Part shown: positions 9,962 through 19,869 of the stretch, piece after piece
Position numbering within the stretch: the stretch's first letter is position 1
How the letters are laid out: the number at the start of each line of letters is the position of its first letter
NCBI GenBank assembly: GCA_002717365.1
Contig: PBDJ01000029.1
Location: 1 to 64,000, forward strand
Length of the DNA: 64,000 bases
Reading direction: 5' to 3'
DNA from: Acidimicrobiaceae bacterium
GTDB lineage: Bacteria > Actinomycetota > Acidimicrobiia > Acidimicrobiales > MedAcidi-G1
Made by a program: the position numbers and the translations under genes
The notes under the pieces: model-generated
Told to the model about the DNA's origin: nothing
Seen by the model: the letters and a program-made list of their open reading frames with translations, nothing else
Databases searched by the model: none

Positions 9962-10858
9962 TCAGCTGAGTTTTAGGGTTCGACGAGCGTCGGTAGAGGT
10001 CTGGATCCGGGCACCCATCAACTCCACGATCCGGACTGCCTTCTCAACCAACTGGGCATTGGTAGCCAGTACCCCTCGCTCCAGGTAGAGGTTGTCCTCC
10101 AAGCCCACGCGTACATGGCCACCCAGCATCACCGACTGGGTCACCATCGGCATCTGCATCGCCCCAAGGCCGAACGAGGTGAACTCGGCCTCGTCGGGAA
10201 GTCGGTTGACCATGGCCTGCAGGATCCCCACATCTAGCGGTGTGCCGTAGGGGATAGAAAGGCAGAGTTGGATCCAGTACGGGGCGTCAATGAGGCCCTC
10301 AGCAATCATGGTCTCGGCGAACCACAGGTTTCCGGTATCGAAGACCTCCAACTCAGGTCGCACCCCAAGCTCGCGGACCCGCTGAGCCATGATGCGTAGC
10401 ATCGATGGGGTCGAAACGTAGACCTCGTTGTCGTCACCAAAGTTCAGGGACCCACAGTCCATGGAGCAGACGTCGGGTCGGATGGCCTCCACGTGGGCCA
10501 GTCGATCGGCGCCCCCGACCAAGTCGGTCCCTGGCTGCCAGGACATCGGGTCGTCATCAGGCCCGACATTGAGGTCTCCTCCCATCCCAGCGGTCAGGTT
10601 GACCACGACATCCTCGTTCTTCTCCCTGATGCGCTCCACCACCTCCTGGTAGTAGGCCACAGTCCGGGTCCCTCGGCCGGTCTCCGGCTCACGAACGTGG
10701 CAGTGCACGATGGCCGCACCAGCTGAAGCAGCGTCCAGGGCCGAGTCGGCGATCTGGGCTGGGGTCACCGGAACGTGCTCGCTGCGTCCGGCGGTATCGC
10801 CGGCGCCAGTCACCGCACACGAGATGATCACGTCTCGGTTCATGGATCGGGTCATCAT
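9962..10858 (-). CDS. BKACE/DUF849 family beta-keto acid cleavage enzyme (CdhC-like, 3-dehydrocarnitine + acetyl-CoA)
   Basis: MNRDVIISCAVTGAGDTAGRSEHVPVTPAQIADSALDAASAGAAIVHCHVREPETGRG...; adjacent to carnitine dehydrogenase. The ORF track start (11296) overextends. Confidence 0.85.
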   Translation of the reverse strand: MMTRSMNRDVIISCAVTGAGDTAGRSEHVPVTPAQIADSALDAASAGAAIVHCHVREPETGRGTRTVAYYQEVVERIREKNEDVVVNLTAGMGGDLNVGPDDDPMSWQPGTDLVGGADRLAHVEAIRPDVCSMDCGSLNFGDDNEVYVSTPSMLRIMAQRVRELGVRPELEVFDTGNLWFAETMIAEGLIDAPYWIQLCLSIPYGTPLDVGILQAMVNRLPDEAEFTSFGLGAMQMPMVTQSVMLGGHVRVGLEDNLYLERGVLATNAQLVEKAVRIVELMGARIQTSTDARRTLKLS

Positions 10859-11039
10859 CCACCTCCGATTCCCCCGCCACGACGGGGCGGCCGGGCCCGA
10901 CAGCACTGCCAACCGGGCCACCATTGTGTCCCTGGAGGCTCCTGCGTAGGCTTTCCTAAGGCTTAGGCCCCCAGATCCGCGCAGGCTACCCCGCTGTCCG
11001 CACCCACAGTGCCGGCATCGGCGTGCCGAAGGAGCAACC

Positions 11040-12251
11040 ATGAAGATCCTGTTCGCTGACGCGATCCCCGAGTCGTTCATTGAGATCCTTCGAGGGCGGG
11101 GCGACGAGTGCATCGTCTCCCCAGATCTCAGCGCTGAAGACCTCCCGGAGACCATCGGGGGATTCGACGTGCTGATCGTCCGTAGCACCAGGGTCACGGC
11201 CGAGGCCATTGACCGTTCCGACAATCTGGGTCTCATCGTTCGGTCGGGTGCCGGAACCAACACCATCGACTGCCAGGCGGCGGCCGACGCCGGCATCTAT
11301 GTATGCAACGTACCTGGCACCAACTCGGTAGCCGTAGCCGAACTGGCCCTCGGCCTCCTTCTGGCCGTGGACCGCCACATCCCGGCGGCTACCGCCGACC
11401 TCAAGGCCGGTGTCTGGAACAAGAAGACATACAGCAAGTCTGACGGTCTTCTAGGTAAGACATTCGGAGTGGTCGGCGTGGGCGAGATCGGCCTGGCCAC
11501 CGCCGAGCGGGCCCGAGCGTTCGGCATGACCGTGGTAGCCGAACGTAAGGCTGACCGTCAGCCGGATGTCGAGGCTCGCATCCGGGCCGTCGGAATCCGC
11601 CTAGTAGAAGATCTGGACACCCTGATCGCCGAATCGGACGTCATCTCGCTCCACTTGCCGGGTGGTGAGGACACTGAGAACCTGGTGGACGTCGACTTTC
11701 TGGGGAAGATGAGGCCGGGCGCCGTCCTAATCAACACCAGCCGTGGTGAGGTGGTCGACGAGGCCGCCTTACTAACAGCCATGGATACCAAGGGCATCCG
11801 GGCCGGTCTTGACGTGTTCCGCGACGAGCCGGGTAGCGGCACCGGGGAGTTCACTTCGGCCCTGGCCGGCCACCCCAACGTGGTGGGCACCCACCACATC
11901 GGTGCCTCTACCCGACAGGCTCAGAACGCCACTTCGGCAGGCACCATCGACGTCATCGAGGCCTACCGGACCGGCACCCCCATGAACTGTGTCAACGTGG
12001 CCAGAACCCGGGTCGGGTCGACCACCATCACCATCAGGCACTTCGACCGGGTGGGCGTACTGGCCAGTGCCTTAGAGGTGCTGCGCCAGGCCCACATCAA
12101 CGTCCAAACCATGGAAAACAAGGTCTTCCAGGGCTCGAACGCCGCCATGGCCATCATTGACGTAGCCGGCGAAGTTTCCCACGAGGTGAGCGGTCAGTTG
12201 TCCGGTTTGGAGAACGTGATCCAGGTCCAAACCACGTCTCGCGAACAGTGA
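11040..12251 (+). CDS. D-3-phosphoglycerate dehydrogenase-like with C-terminal ACT domain
   Basis: 403 aa; VVGVGEIGLATAERARAFG, INTSRGEVVDEAAL; ACT-like C-terminus. Confidence 0.88.
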   Translation: MKILFADAIPESFIEILRGRGDECIVSPDLSAEDLPETIGGFDVLIVRSTRVTAEAIDRSDNLGLIVRSGAGTNTIDCQAAADAGIYVCNVPGTNSVAVAELALGLLLAVDRHIPAATADLKAGVWNKKTYSKSDGLLGKTFGVVGVGEIGLATAERARAFGMTVVAERKADRQPDVEARIRAVGIRLVEDLDTLIAESDVISLHLPGGEDTENLVDVDFLGKMRPGAVLINTSRGEVVDEAALLTAMDTKGIRAGLDVFRDEPGSGTGEFTSALAGHPNVVGTHHIGASTRQAQNATSAGTIDVIEAYRTGTPMNCVNVARTRVGSTTITIRHFDRVGVLASALEVLRQAHINVQTMENKVFQGSNAAMAIIDVAGEVSHEVSGQLSGLENVIQVQTTSREQ

Positions 12252-13495
12252 ACGTGCTGCGGCCCTTCCCTGGCCTGGTCGTGAACCCGGCATGGGTCGA
12301 CCGAGTCACTACCGGACCGTACGACGCCTATTCACCGACCCAGCGGGCGGCCATCGCCGAGGCCAACCCGTACAGCTTCCTGAACGTGACCCGTTCCCAG
12401 GAGGATGTACCACCCGGCCGGCGGGACGACATTGACGGCCTGATCGCTGAGTGTGTTGAGTCGATGCAACGCATCTACGATGCCGGCGCCTACGTGCCCC
12501 ACGATGTCCCGTCCCTGTTCTTGTACCGCCTGGCCACGGCCGACCACGTCCAGACCGGCATCATGGGACTGGTCCCGGTAACCGATCCCGGAGACCGGCG
12601 GGTTCTCCGCCACGAAGCGGTTCGTCCGGGTCGGGCCAACCTCCTGACCCGGCACCTGCTAGAGGTCGGAATGTCCTCCAGTCCTATCTCGCTCACCTAC
12701 CGGACCGACGACGACCTGGACGCCGTCGTCGCAGAATGCTGCAACGGCGACCCTGTGCTGGAGTCAACCAGCGACGGCGTGCACCAGATGGTGTGGGCGG
12801 TCAGCGGGACCGACGTCGACAACCTGGCCAACGCCCTGGGTGAACGACCCCTATACGTAACCGACGGGCACCACCGCTTGGCGGCCGCGGTAGAGGCTCG
12901 GGCCCGGAACTCCTGCCTCGCTGATGACCATCCCCTGCAGTGGACTCAAGCTGTCCTATTCCCAGACGCCGAGATGCTGGTCTTGCCCTTTCACCGGAGG
13001 GTCGGCGACCGGGCAAGACGGTCGGTCGACGAGCTGGTCGATGCCCTGTCCGGAGTCGGTGATCTGGTCCCGTGCCCCAGTATCGACGAGGCCCGACCCT
13101 CCGGTCCGGGGACAGTCGCCGTGTACCTAGCCGGTCGGTGGTTCTCCATGGGCCTGCCCCCGGCTAACAGTCGGCGAGCCATCGACCTCCTGGACGTAGC
13201 CCGACTCCAGGACGGGGTACTGGCCCCAGTCTTCGGGATCGAGGACCCGGGCAGCGACCCGATGATCGACTATGTCCCCGAACCGGTCGGTGTTGACGCC
13301 CTGGTCGAGCGCTGCGACGCCGACTCTCGGGTTGGGTTCATCGTCCACGCCACGTCAGTGGCCGAGATGATGGCCGTGGCCGACGAAGACGACCTGATGC
13401 CGCCCAAATCGTCGTACTTTGAACCCAAGCCGCGGTCCGGCGTGTTCGTCCGCCGCCTTGACCGAGAGCCTTTCTCGGGGACAACAACCGCTTAA
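12248..13495 (+). CDS. DUF1015 family protein
   Basis: 415 aa; GTG start overlaps serA-like stop; VTRSQEDVPP, YVTDGHHRLAAAVEARA. Confidence 0.8.
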   Translation: MNVLRPFPGLVVNPAWVDRVTTGPYDAYSPTQRAAIAEANPYSFLNVTRSQEDVPPGRRDDIDGLIAECVESMQRIYDAGAYVPHDVPSLFLYRLATADHVQTGIMGLVPVTDPGDRRVLRHEAVRPGRANLLTRHLLEVGMSSSPISLTYRTDDDLDAVVAECCNGDPVLESTSDGVHQMVWAVSGTDVDNLANALGERPLYVTDGHHRLAAAVEARARNSCLADDHPLQWTQAVLFPDAEMLVLPFHRRVGDRARRSVDELVDALSGVGDLVPCPSIDEARPSGPGTVAVYLAGRWFSMGLPPANSRRAIDLLDVARLQDGVLAPVFGIEDPGSDPMIDYVPEPVGVDALVERCDADSRVGFIVHATSVAEMMAVADEDDLMPPKSSYFEPKPRSGVFVRRLDREPFSGTTTA

Positions 13496-13556
13496 CCCGT
13501 CCGACGGTGCGCCAGGCACTCCTTCTAGTTCCCGTAGAACAGCGAACGGAGAAGAC

Positions 13557-14531
13557 TCAGCCCCTGCGACGACGGATTTCGGCGGTAATAGCTGGGATGA
13601 CCTGGTGCAAGTCCGCAATCACGGCGTGGTCGGCCCGGGTAACCATGTTGGCTTCGGGGTCGATATTGATAGCGAGGATGTTCTTCGCCGCCATGGCACC
13701 AACCCAGTGCTGGATAGCACCCGAGATGCCACTGGCAATGTAGATCTCTGGGGATATCCGCGTGCCGGTCTGCCCAACCTGGTCACTGTGAGGACGCCAG
13801 CCGTTGTTGGTCACGGCCCGCGAACAGCCCACCACGCCACCTAGTTCGGAGGCCAGTTCCTCTAACGGCTCGAATCCTTCGGCCGAACCAACACCTCGAC
13901 CGCCTCCAACTACCACGGGAGAGGTTGCCAGGGTGATGCCCTGTCTCAGGACGACTCGGTCGACCACCACGGTGGCTGACAGCGACGGGTCCAGGTTGGG
14001 TCGGAAGGGGGCCACGGCTCCAGCGGCTGGCGAGTCGGCCGGAGCGGCCTCTACGACGTGGTGGGCCACGGAGACCAGTTTCACGTCTGCGGACAGCGTG
14101 GCGTCCTCGAGCAGGGAGCCACCCCACTGGATCCGGGTCATGGACCAGTCACCGTCGGTGGGCTGGACCGTCCGGCAGTTGGCCACGAATGGCACCTCCA
14201 GGCGGGCCGCCACCTGGGCCAGGACCTCGTTGCCACGGTCTGTGCCACAGGCCAACACAGCCTTTGCCCCGGTGGCCCTCACCAGTTGGACCACTGTCTC
14301 ACCCCAGGCCTCGGGGCCGAAGTCAGTGAGGAGGTCATGGGAGGCAAGGTGGACGGTGTCCGCTCCGTGGGCCGCCAAGTCAGTGGAGGCCACCTCGGCA
14401 CCCACGCCGATCACCACAGCGGCTAGTTCCAGTCCGGCTGCCACAGCCAGCGGGCGGCCAAAGGCAAGAGCCTCTAGCGAGGCCTCGGCTAGGTGGCCCC
14501 GGTCGTGGTCGCAGACGACGAGCAGGCTCAC
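13557..14531 (-). CDS. etfA: Electron transfer flavoprotein alpha subunit
   Basis: 324 aa; C-terminal IYIASGISGAIQHWVGAMAAKNILAINIDPEANMVTRADHAVIADLHQVIPAI. Confidence 0.92.
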   Translation of the reverse strand: MSLLVVCDHDRGHLAEASLEALAFGRPLAVAAGLELAAVVIGVGAEVASTDLAAHGADTVHLASHDLLTDFGPEAWGETVVQLVRATGAKAVLACGTDRGNEVLAQVAARLEVPFVANCRTVQPTDGDWSMTRIQWGGSLLEDATLSADVKLVSVAHHVVEAAPADSPAAGAVAPFRPNLDPSLSATVVVDRVVLRQGITLATSPVVVGGGRGVGSAEGFEPLEELASELGGVVGCSRAVTNNGWRPHSDQVGQTGTRISPEIYIASGISGAIQHWVGAMAAKNILAINIDPEANMVTRADHAVIADLHQVIPAITAEIRRRRG

Positions 14532-15295
14532 GACAGCACCCCTAGCTCTTCCAATAGGTCCACGATCGCCGGAGCAGCCTCCGGACCGGTACCCAAGATC
14601 GCCGTCTCACTGACTGTCTCCACTGGCCGGTGTAAGCGCACTCGCTCCTGTCCACCAGCGCCAGCCGAGCGCTCGTCCATCACCACCTCGGCCTTCTTAG
14701 AAGCCAGACGGCCCTTCATGGTCGGGTACCGCGGAAGGTTGATCCCTTCCTTCACTCCGAGGACGGCGGGCAGAGGCACGTTGTAAACCTCAAAGCCTCC
14801 GTCGATCTCCCGACGGGCAGACGCCACGCCGTCGGCCACATCGATGCCCTTGATGCCATTGACCATTGGTCTACCCAGGGCATGGGCCACCCGGACCCCG
14901 ACCTGAAACCCACCAGCATCAGCCGACTCATTGCCAAACAAGATGAGGTCGAACGGGCCCCCGACCGCCTCGACGTCGGCGACCGCTCCGGCCAGCGCCG
15001 CGGCAGTGCGCTGTGGGTCCCAATCGACCTCGGTGATCGGCACCAAGACCAGGTGGTGGGCCCCCACGCTGGCTGCGTAGCGCAACTGCTCCTCGGCCTC
15101 GACCGGTCCGAGGGTCAGGACAGTGACCTCGCCACCGTGAACCTCGGTCAACCGAACGGCCTCCTCCACCGCGCACTCCTCGTGGGGGCTAGTGGTGAAG
15201 CCCAAGTGGGCCGAATCGACGTCCTGACCGTCAGCGGTGACGTTGATGCGAGCACCGGGGGCCGGCACGCGCTTCACGCAAACAAGGATCCTCAT
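14528..15295 (-). CDS. etfB: Electron transfer flavoprotein beta subunit
   Basis: MRILVCVKRVPAPGARINVTADGQDVDSAHLGFTTSPHEECAVEEAVRL... Confidence 0.92.
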   Translation of the reverse strand: MRILVCVKRVPAPGARINVTADGQDVDSAHLGFTTSPHEECAVEEAVRLTEVHGGEVTVLTLGPVEAEEQLRYAASVGAHHLVLVPITEVDWDPQRTAAALAGAVADVEAVGGPFDLILFGNESADAGGFQVGVRVAHALGRPMVNGIKGIDVADGVASARREIDGGFEVYNVPLPAVLGVKEGINLPRYPTMKGRLASKKAEVVMDERSAGAGGQERVRLHRPVETVSETAILGTGPEAAPAIVDLLEELGVLS

Positions 15296-15329
15296 CGATG
15301 AATCTCTCTCGGCAGGGGGCGACCGAGGG

Positions 15330-17849
15330 TCAACCCTTCATCCGCGAGTCGGTGGAATCGAACACGGCGCCCGTGGTGGCGACCTCTACCGGGTAGAGCT
15401 CGTTCATGTACATGACCTGTAGGTCAGTCCCAGGAACGGCCAGTTCCTGGGGCAAGTAGGCCATTAGGAGGTGCCGGTCCACCGATGGCCCGTAGCCGGC
15501 CGAGGTAACCCGGCTGGCCCGACCGTGGCTGTCAACGATGCGACCGCCGTCCGGGGTCAAGATCGGCTCGTTCCCACCCATCATGTGGCGCTTCTGACCG
15601 CGGCCATCGGTCTGGTCCTCGACGGTCAGGGTACACATCAGAACCTCGGGATCGCCGGCCTCTCGAGCAGCCAGGTAGGCCTCTTTGCCGATGAAGTCAG
15701 CGTCCTTAACCTACGGTCGGGCCAGACCAGCCTCCAGCGGGTTGTACTCGCTCTCCAGCTCTGCGCCCATTAGGCGGTAGCCCTTCTCGAGTCGACCCGA
15801 GGATCCGTAAACGCCACCTCCGGTCGGTCGGATGCCCAAGTCGGCACCGGCCTCCATTAAGGCGTCCCATAGGACCGGTCCGTCTTCCCAAGCTGCGTAA
15901 ATCTCCCAGCCGGTGTCGCCAACGTAGGAGATGCGGAATAACTGGCACGGTAGACCAGCTACCTCAGCATCAACGATCGACCCGTAAGGCGAGTTGGTCT
16001 GGCTCAGATCCTGGTCGGTGAGCTGAGACAGCACGGCCGGGGCGTTGGGGCCCCAAAGGCCGAGCGTGGTGACCTGGTCGGTGATGTTACGGAACGACAC
16101 CGAGCCATCGGTCGGCATGTGACGGCGGGTCCAGAACTCATCTCTCCCACCGTCGAACACGCCGGTGACAACCCGCACCCGGTCCTCGCTAAGGCGCATC
16201 ATGGTCAGGTCGGAGTGGAACCCACCATCGGCAGTCAGCCACGGGGTGTAGATGGACCGGCCAACCGGGACATCCACCTTGTTAACCGCGAGGCGGTCGG
16301 CGTACTCGACGGCCCCCGGGCCCTCCAGTTCATAAATCTGGAAGGCGCTGAGGTCTACCACGCCGCAGTTCTCACGCAGGTTCAGGTGCTCACCAATGGT
16401 GATGGGACTCCACCAGCGGTTGTCCCATTCCACATCCCTCTCGGACAGGTCGTAGCGCTCCACCAGGTCGGCGTTGGCCCCAAACCACTGCGGGCGCTCC
16501 CAGGTCCGAGCCTGGAAGAACGTGGCGTCTAAGTCCTCCTGACGGGAGAAGTAGGGGCCAACCCGTAGATTCCGGCGACCCTCCCACTGCTCGGCCGGGT
16601 GGACGATCCCGTACGTCTTGTTGAAGTGCTCCTCAGCTCGGGCCCAAATGTGCTCCTCGGTCCGCTCCTGGTCGTAGAAGCGCGCGATGTCGGCACCGTG
16701 GGCGTCGATAACTCGGGGATAACCGAAGGTCATCCACTCGGCGACCACCTGAGCCATACCCGGTCCCTCCTTAACCCACACCGCTGCAGCCGACCAAAGG
16801 TTGCGGACCTCAGGGGTCTCACCGAGGCACGGCATGGTGTCCGGGGTCATGGCCAGCAGGCCGTTAATGGCGTATTTAATTTCGGCGTCACCGAGCATTT
16901 CCATCAACTCGATGGCCGTCTCCATCTGAGGGTCGAAGTCGTCCGGCGTAAACGGCATCTCAGTGGGCGACAACGCCGCCTCCTCGTTGGACGGGATCTC
17001 ATCCGGGTGGTGAAAGATGGGCCGATGGCCGTACGACCCGATCTCCATGGAACCGGCCGACTGCCGCTCATAGCAAAAGGTGTCCATGTCTCGGACAATC
17101 GGGTAGCCGATCTCGTTATTGGTCTCGGCCAGGATGTCGATGGGGCCAACGTCGGCCATCTGATGCACGGCGGGTACCAGCGGGATGGCAGCACCGGCCA
17201 TGTTGGCAATGCGGTTGGACCAGACGCCACAGGCGATGACCACATAGCCGGCCTGGATGGTGCCCTTATCGGTGACTACCGAGCGGACGGTTGTCACGCC
17301 TCCCTCACCCTCGGCAGTTTCGATGTCGAGCACCTCAGTGTTAGCGAACACCTGGCAGCCGGCTGTCTCGATGGCCTCTCTCCGCATGGTGGTGCCAGCT
17401 TCCAGCGAGTCAACCACTGACACTGTGGGGCTGTAGAAGCCACCGAGGATGACCTCCTCGTCGACGAATGGAACGAGTTCAGCAACCTCAGCGGGGGTGA
17501 GAAGGTGTGCCTCAATACCCCACGCCCTAGCCGACGTCATGCGGCGAGCCAGCTCGTGCATCCGGTCGACGGTTCGGGCCACCTCGATGCCTCCCGAATC
17601 GACCGAGAGCTGCATGTCCCGGTACTGGTTGGCGCTCTGCTCACCCAGCAGTGCCATCTCCTTGTTGTGGTCGACCGGGAAGATGAAGTTGGAGGCGTGG
17701 CCGGTCGAACCGCCGGGGTTCGGCAGCGGGCCCTTCTCCAGCAAGACGAGGTCGGTCCAGCCCAAGCGGGCTAGGTGGCCGACTAAACAACTGCCGACGA
17801 TGCCGGCGCCGATCACGACGACGTTGGCGCGAGTCGGGAATTCGCTCAT
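15330..17849 (-). CDS. Dimethylglycine/sarcosine dehydrogenase-like FAD oxidoreductase with GcvT-type C-terminus, interrupted by an in-frame TAG at 15711-15713
   Basis: ORF 15711..17849 (712 aa, GAGIVGSCLVGHLARLGW FAD motif) and ORF 15330..15638 share one frame. Readthrough: ...EYNPLEAGLARP-[TAG]-VKDADFIGKEAYLAAREAGDPEVLMCTLTVED..., terminating at TGA 15330-15332; ~839 codons in total. Confidence 0.8.
15711..15713 (-). other. In-frame amber (UAG) codon inside the conserved C-terminal domain
   Basis: Plus strand 'cta' at 15711-15713; the 24 sense codons after it reach the Met of ORF 15330..15638 without a frame change. Confidence 0.9.
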
Positions 17850-17917
17850 TCAGTTTCTCCTAAGACACCGCCCGGCATGACTCCATGAGATGTCCGGGGT
17901 GGGTCGGATGGGGCTCA

Positions 17918-17975
17918 ACGGCGACCGCCGTAGGGATGGGAAAGCGTACACACCCCTCCATCAGGTTGCTGATGG
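17918..17975. promoter_or_regulatory. Divergent intergenic region with hairpins upstream of the DMGDH-like gene and the SDR
   Basis: CCATCAG-GTTG-CTGATGG at 17958-17975 (perfect 7-bp arms) and ACGGCG-AC-CGCCGT at 17918-17931. Confidence 0.35.
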
Positions 17976-18087
17976 TCTACCACGGCCGTCTCAGGTTCGC
18001 CTCCCGGTCCCGGAACCCACGAGTCAGGGCTAGTTTTCGCGCCGCGGAGCAGGAGGACAGCTCCGGAGGATCGATTAGGGAGGGCTG

Positions 18088-18855
18088 ATGACCGGTCCAC
18101 AGAGGGTGCTAATCACCGGTGGGGCATCGGGCATCGGGCGGGCCATGGCCGACGCCTTTCGGGAAGACGGAGCCCTGGTGCACGTAGCCGACGTGGACGG
18201 AACGGCCGACCTGCCTCCCGGAGAAGGCTTCACGGTGGCCGACGTCTCCGACCCCGGGGAGGTGGACCGCCTCTTCGATGATGTGGTAACCGGGTTCGGC
18301 GGCCTGGACGTCCTGTGTGCCAACGTCGGCATCGCCGGTCCGACGGGACCAGTCGAGGAACTGGAGGCTTCGGACTGGGACAGGACGATGGCCGTGAACG
18401 TGCGGAGTGCCTTCCTTTGCTGTCGCCGGTCTGTGCCCCTATTGCGCAAGGCAGGAGGTGGTTCGATCCTGTTGACCGCTTCTACGGCGGGCATCACCGG
18501 ATATCCGCTGCGATCAGCATACGCGGCCTCCAAGTACGCCGTGGTAGGTCTGGGCAAGACACTGGCCATGGAAGTTGGCGAGTTGGGCATCCGGGTCAAC
18601 GTGATATGTCCGGGGTCGGTGGACGGCGAGCGCATCGACCGGGTAATCGCCGCCGAATCAACTGCCACCGGGGTTCCCGAAGCCAACCTGCGAGCCGGCT
18701 ATGAGAAGCAGGTCTCGATGCGAACCTTTGTGGAGGGACGGGACATCGGGGCCATGGCCGTTTTCCTTGCCTCTCCGGCCGCTCGGTTTGTTAATGGCCA
18801 AACCATCTCGGTTGACGGTGGCCTAGAGACCCTCCGCAACTCCTGGCGGACCTAG
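18088..18855 (+). CDS. SDR family oxidoreductase
   Basis: 255 aa; VLITGGASGIGRAMADAFREDGA; YAASKYAVVGLGKTLAME; FVNGQTISVDGG. Confidence 0.92.
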   Translation: MTGPQRVLITGGASGIGRAMADAFREDGALVHVADVDGTADLPPGEGFTVADVSDPGEVDRLFDDVVTGFGGLDVLCANVGIAGPTGPVEELEASDWDRTMAVNVRSAFLCCRRSVPLLRKAGGGSILLTASTAGITGYPLRSAYAASKYAVVGLGKTLAMEVGELGIRVNVICPGSVDGERIDRVIAAESTATGVPEANLRAGYEKQVSMRTFVEGRDIGAMAVFLASPAARFVNGQTISVDGGLETLRNSWRT

Positions 18856-18912
18856 GAGATGATGCCATAGACGGCTGAAATCGGAGGTTCTCCGGTTGGT
18901 CGACCGGGAAGA

Positions 18913-19665
18913 TCAGCCGGTGTGGCCTAAAGCGATGGAGATCGTCGCAGCAGAGGACCGGACCTGCTCGGCAACAATGTCGCGCAGTGCGTCGTCCGGG
19001 AACCGGTAGCTGGGACCGTGGCTGTGTAGGGCGCCTGCCACGGCTCCCGCTGCGTTGAACAGGGGGGCGGCCACCGAGTTGATGCCCTCGGAGAACTCCT
19101 CCTCTATCCAGATCACCCCGTTCTCCCTGACCTGCTGTAGGCGTTCGCGGATCAGGGTGGGCCGGATGACCGACCGGGCTGTGTAACGGTCCAACTTGCG
19201 GTCCAGATAGCGGTCGACGGCGTCGTCGGGCCAGTGGGCGAGGACCACCATGCCCGACGGGACAACGTGCATCGGCAAGCTAACCCCGGTCCAGTCCCGG
19301 ACCTGGACCGGATTCGCGCAGTCCACTTGGCTGATGTAGTGGACGTCGTAGCCGGCGGGAATGGACACGCCGACCGCCTCAGCCACCATTTCGACCAACT
19401 CCATCAGGTGCGGCTGGGCAACGGCCAGAAGGCTCTGGGTCGGGTCGATGCTGGCTGCCATGGTTACGACGGACGGGCCGATCCGGTAGCCGGTCCCGGA
19501 GTCGAGACGCTCTACGGCACCCAGACCCTCAAGTGTTGAAAGCAGACGGGCCACCGTGCTCGTCGGAAGGTCGAGACGACGGGAGAGCTCGCTAATCCCC
19601 GCCGGGTTGTCGGCTACCTCGCCCAGAAGTTGGAAGGCCCGGTCGATGCTCTGCACACTCTGCAT
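18913..19665 (-). CDS. IclR family transcriptional regulator
   Basis: MQSVQSIDRAFQLLGEVADNPAGISELSRRLDLPTSTVARLLSTLEGLGAVERLDSGTGYRIG; the ORF track start (19947) overextends. Confidence 0.9.
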   Translation of the reverse strand: MQSVQSIDRAFQLLGEVADNPAGISELSRRLDLPTSTVARLLSTLEGLGAVERLDSGTGYRIGPSVVTMAASIDPTQSLLAVAQPHLMELVEMVAEAVGVSIPAGYDVHYISQVDCANPVQVRDWTGVSLPMHVVPSGMVVLAHWPDDAVDRYLDRKLDRYTARSVIRPTLIRERLQQVRENGVIWIEEEFSEGINSVAAPLFNAAGAVAGALHSHGPSYRFPDDALRDIVAEQVRSSAATISIALGHTG

Positions 19666-19717
19666 GAGATCCCACACCCCTTCCAAGCCCTTATCGCCCT
19701 CACTAAACAGACCCGTC

Positions 19718-19749
19718 CCACGGTTTGGGAAGGCCTTCCCAAACCGTGG
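19718..19749. promoter_or_regulatory. 32-bp perfect palindrome (candidate IclR operator)
   Basis: CCACGGTTTGGGAAGG|CCTTCCCAAACCGTGG between the divergent IclR gene and the corrinoid protein gene. Confidence 0.75.
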
Positions 19750-19791
19750 AACAACTCTTTCGCCAGTGCTAGCCTTCCCATTATACAGGAA

Positions 19792-19810
19792 TTTCCCACA
19801 TTGTGGGAAA
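19792..19810. promoter_or_regulatory. Second palindromic operator-like site
   Basis: TTTCCCACA-T-TGTGGGAAA; shares TTCCCA half-site with the 32-bp palindrome. Confidence 0.65.
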
Positions 19811-19869
19811 GAGCACCCAAGGCTGACCCGGGCCATGACCGTGGCCCCCGATCTGCAACGGAGCGCATC

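Noticed and set aside
16599-17420. 273-aa plus-strand ORF opposite the DMGDH-like gene
   Set aside because: Antisense shadow ORF in GC-rich DNA; no family resemblance, and the minus-strand product is clear.
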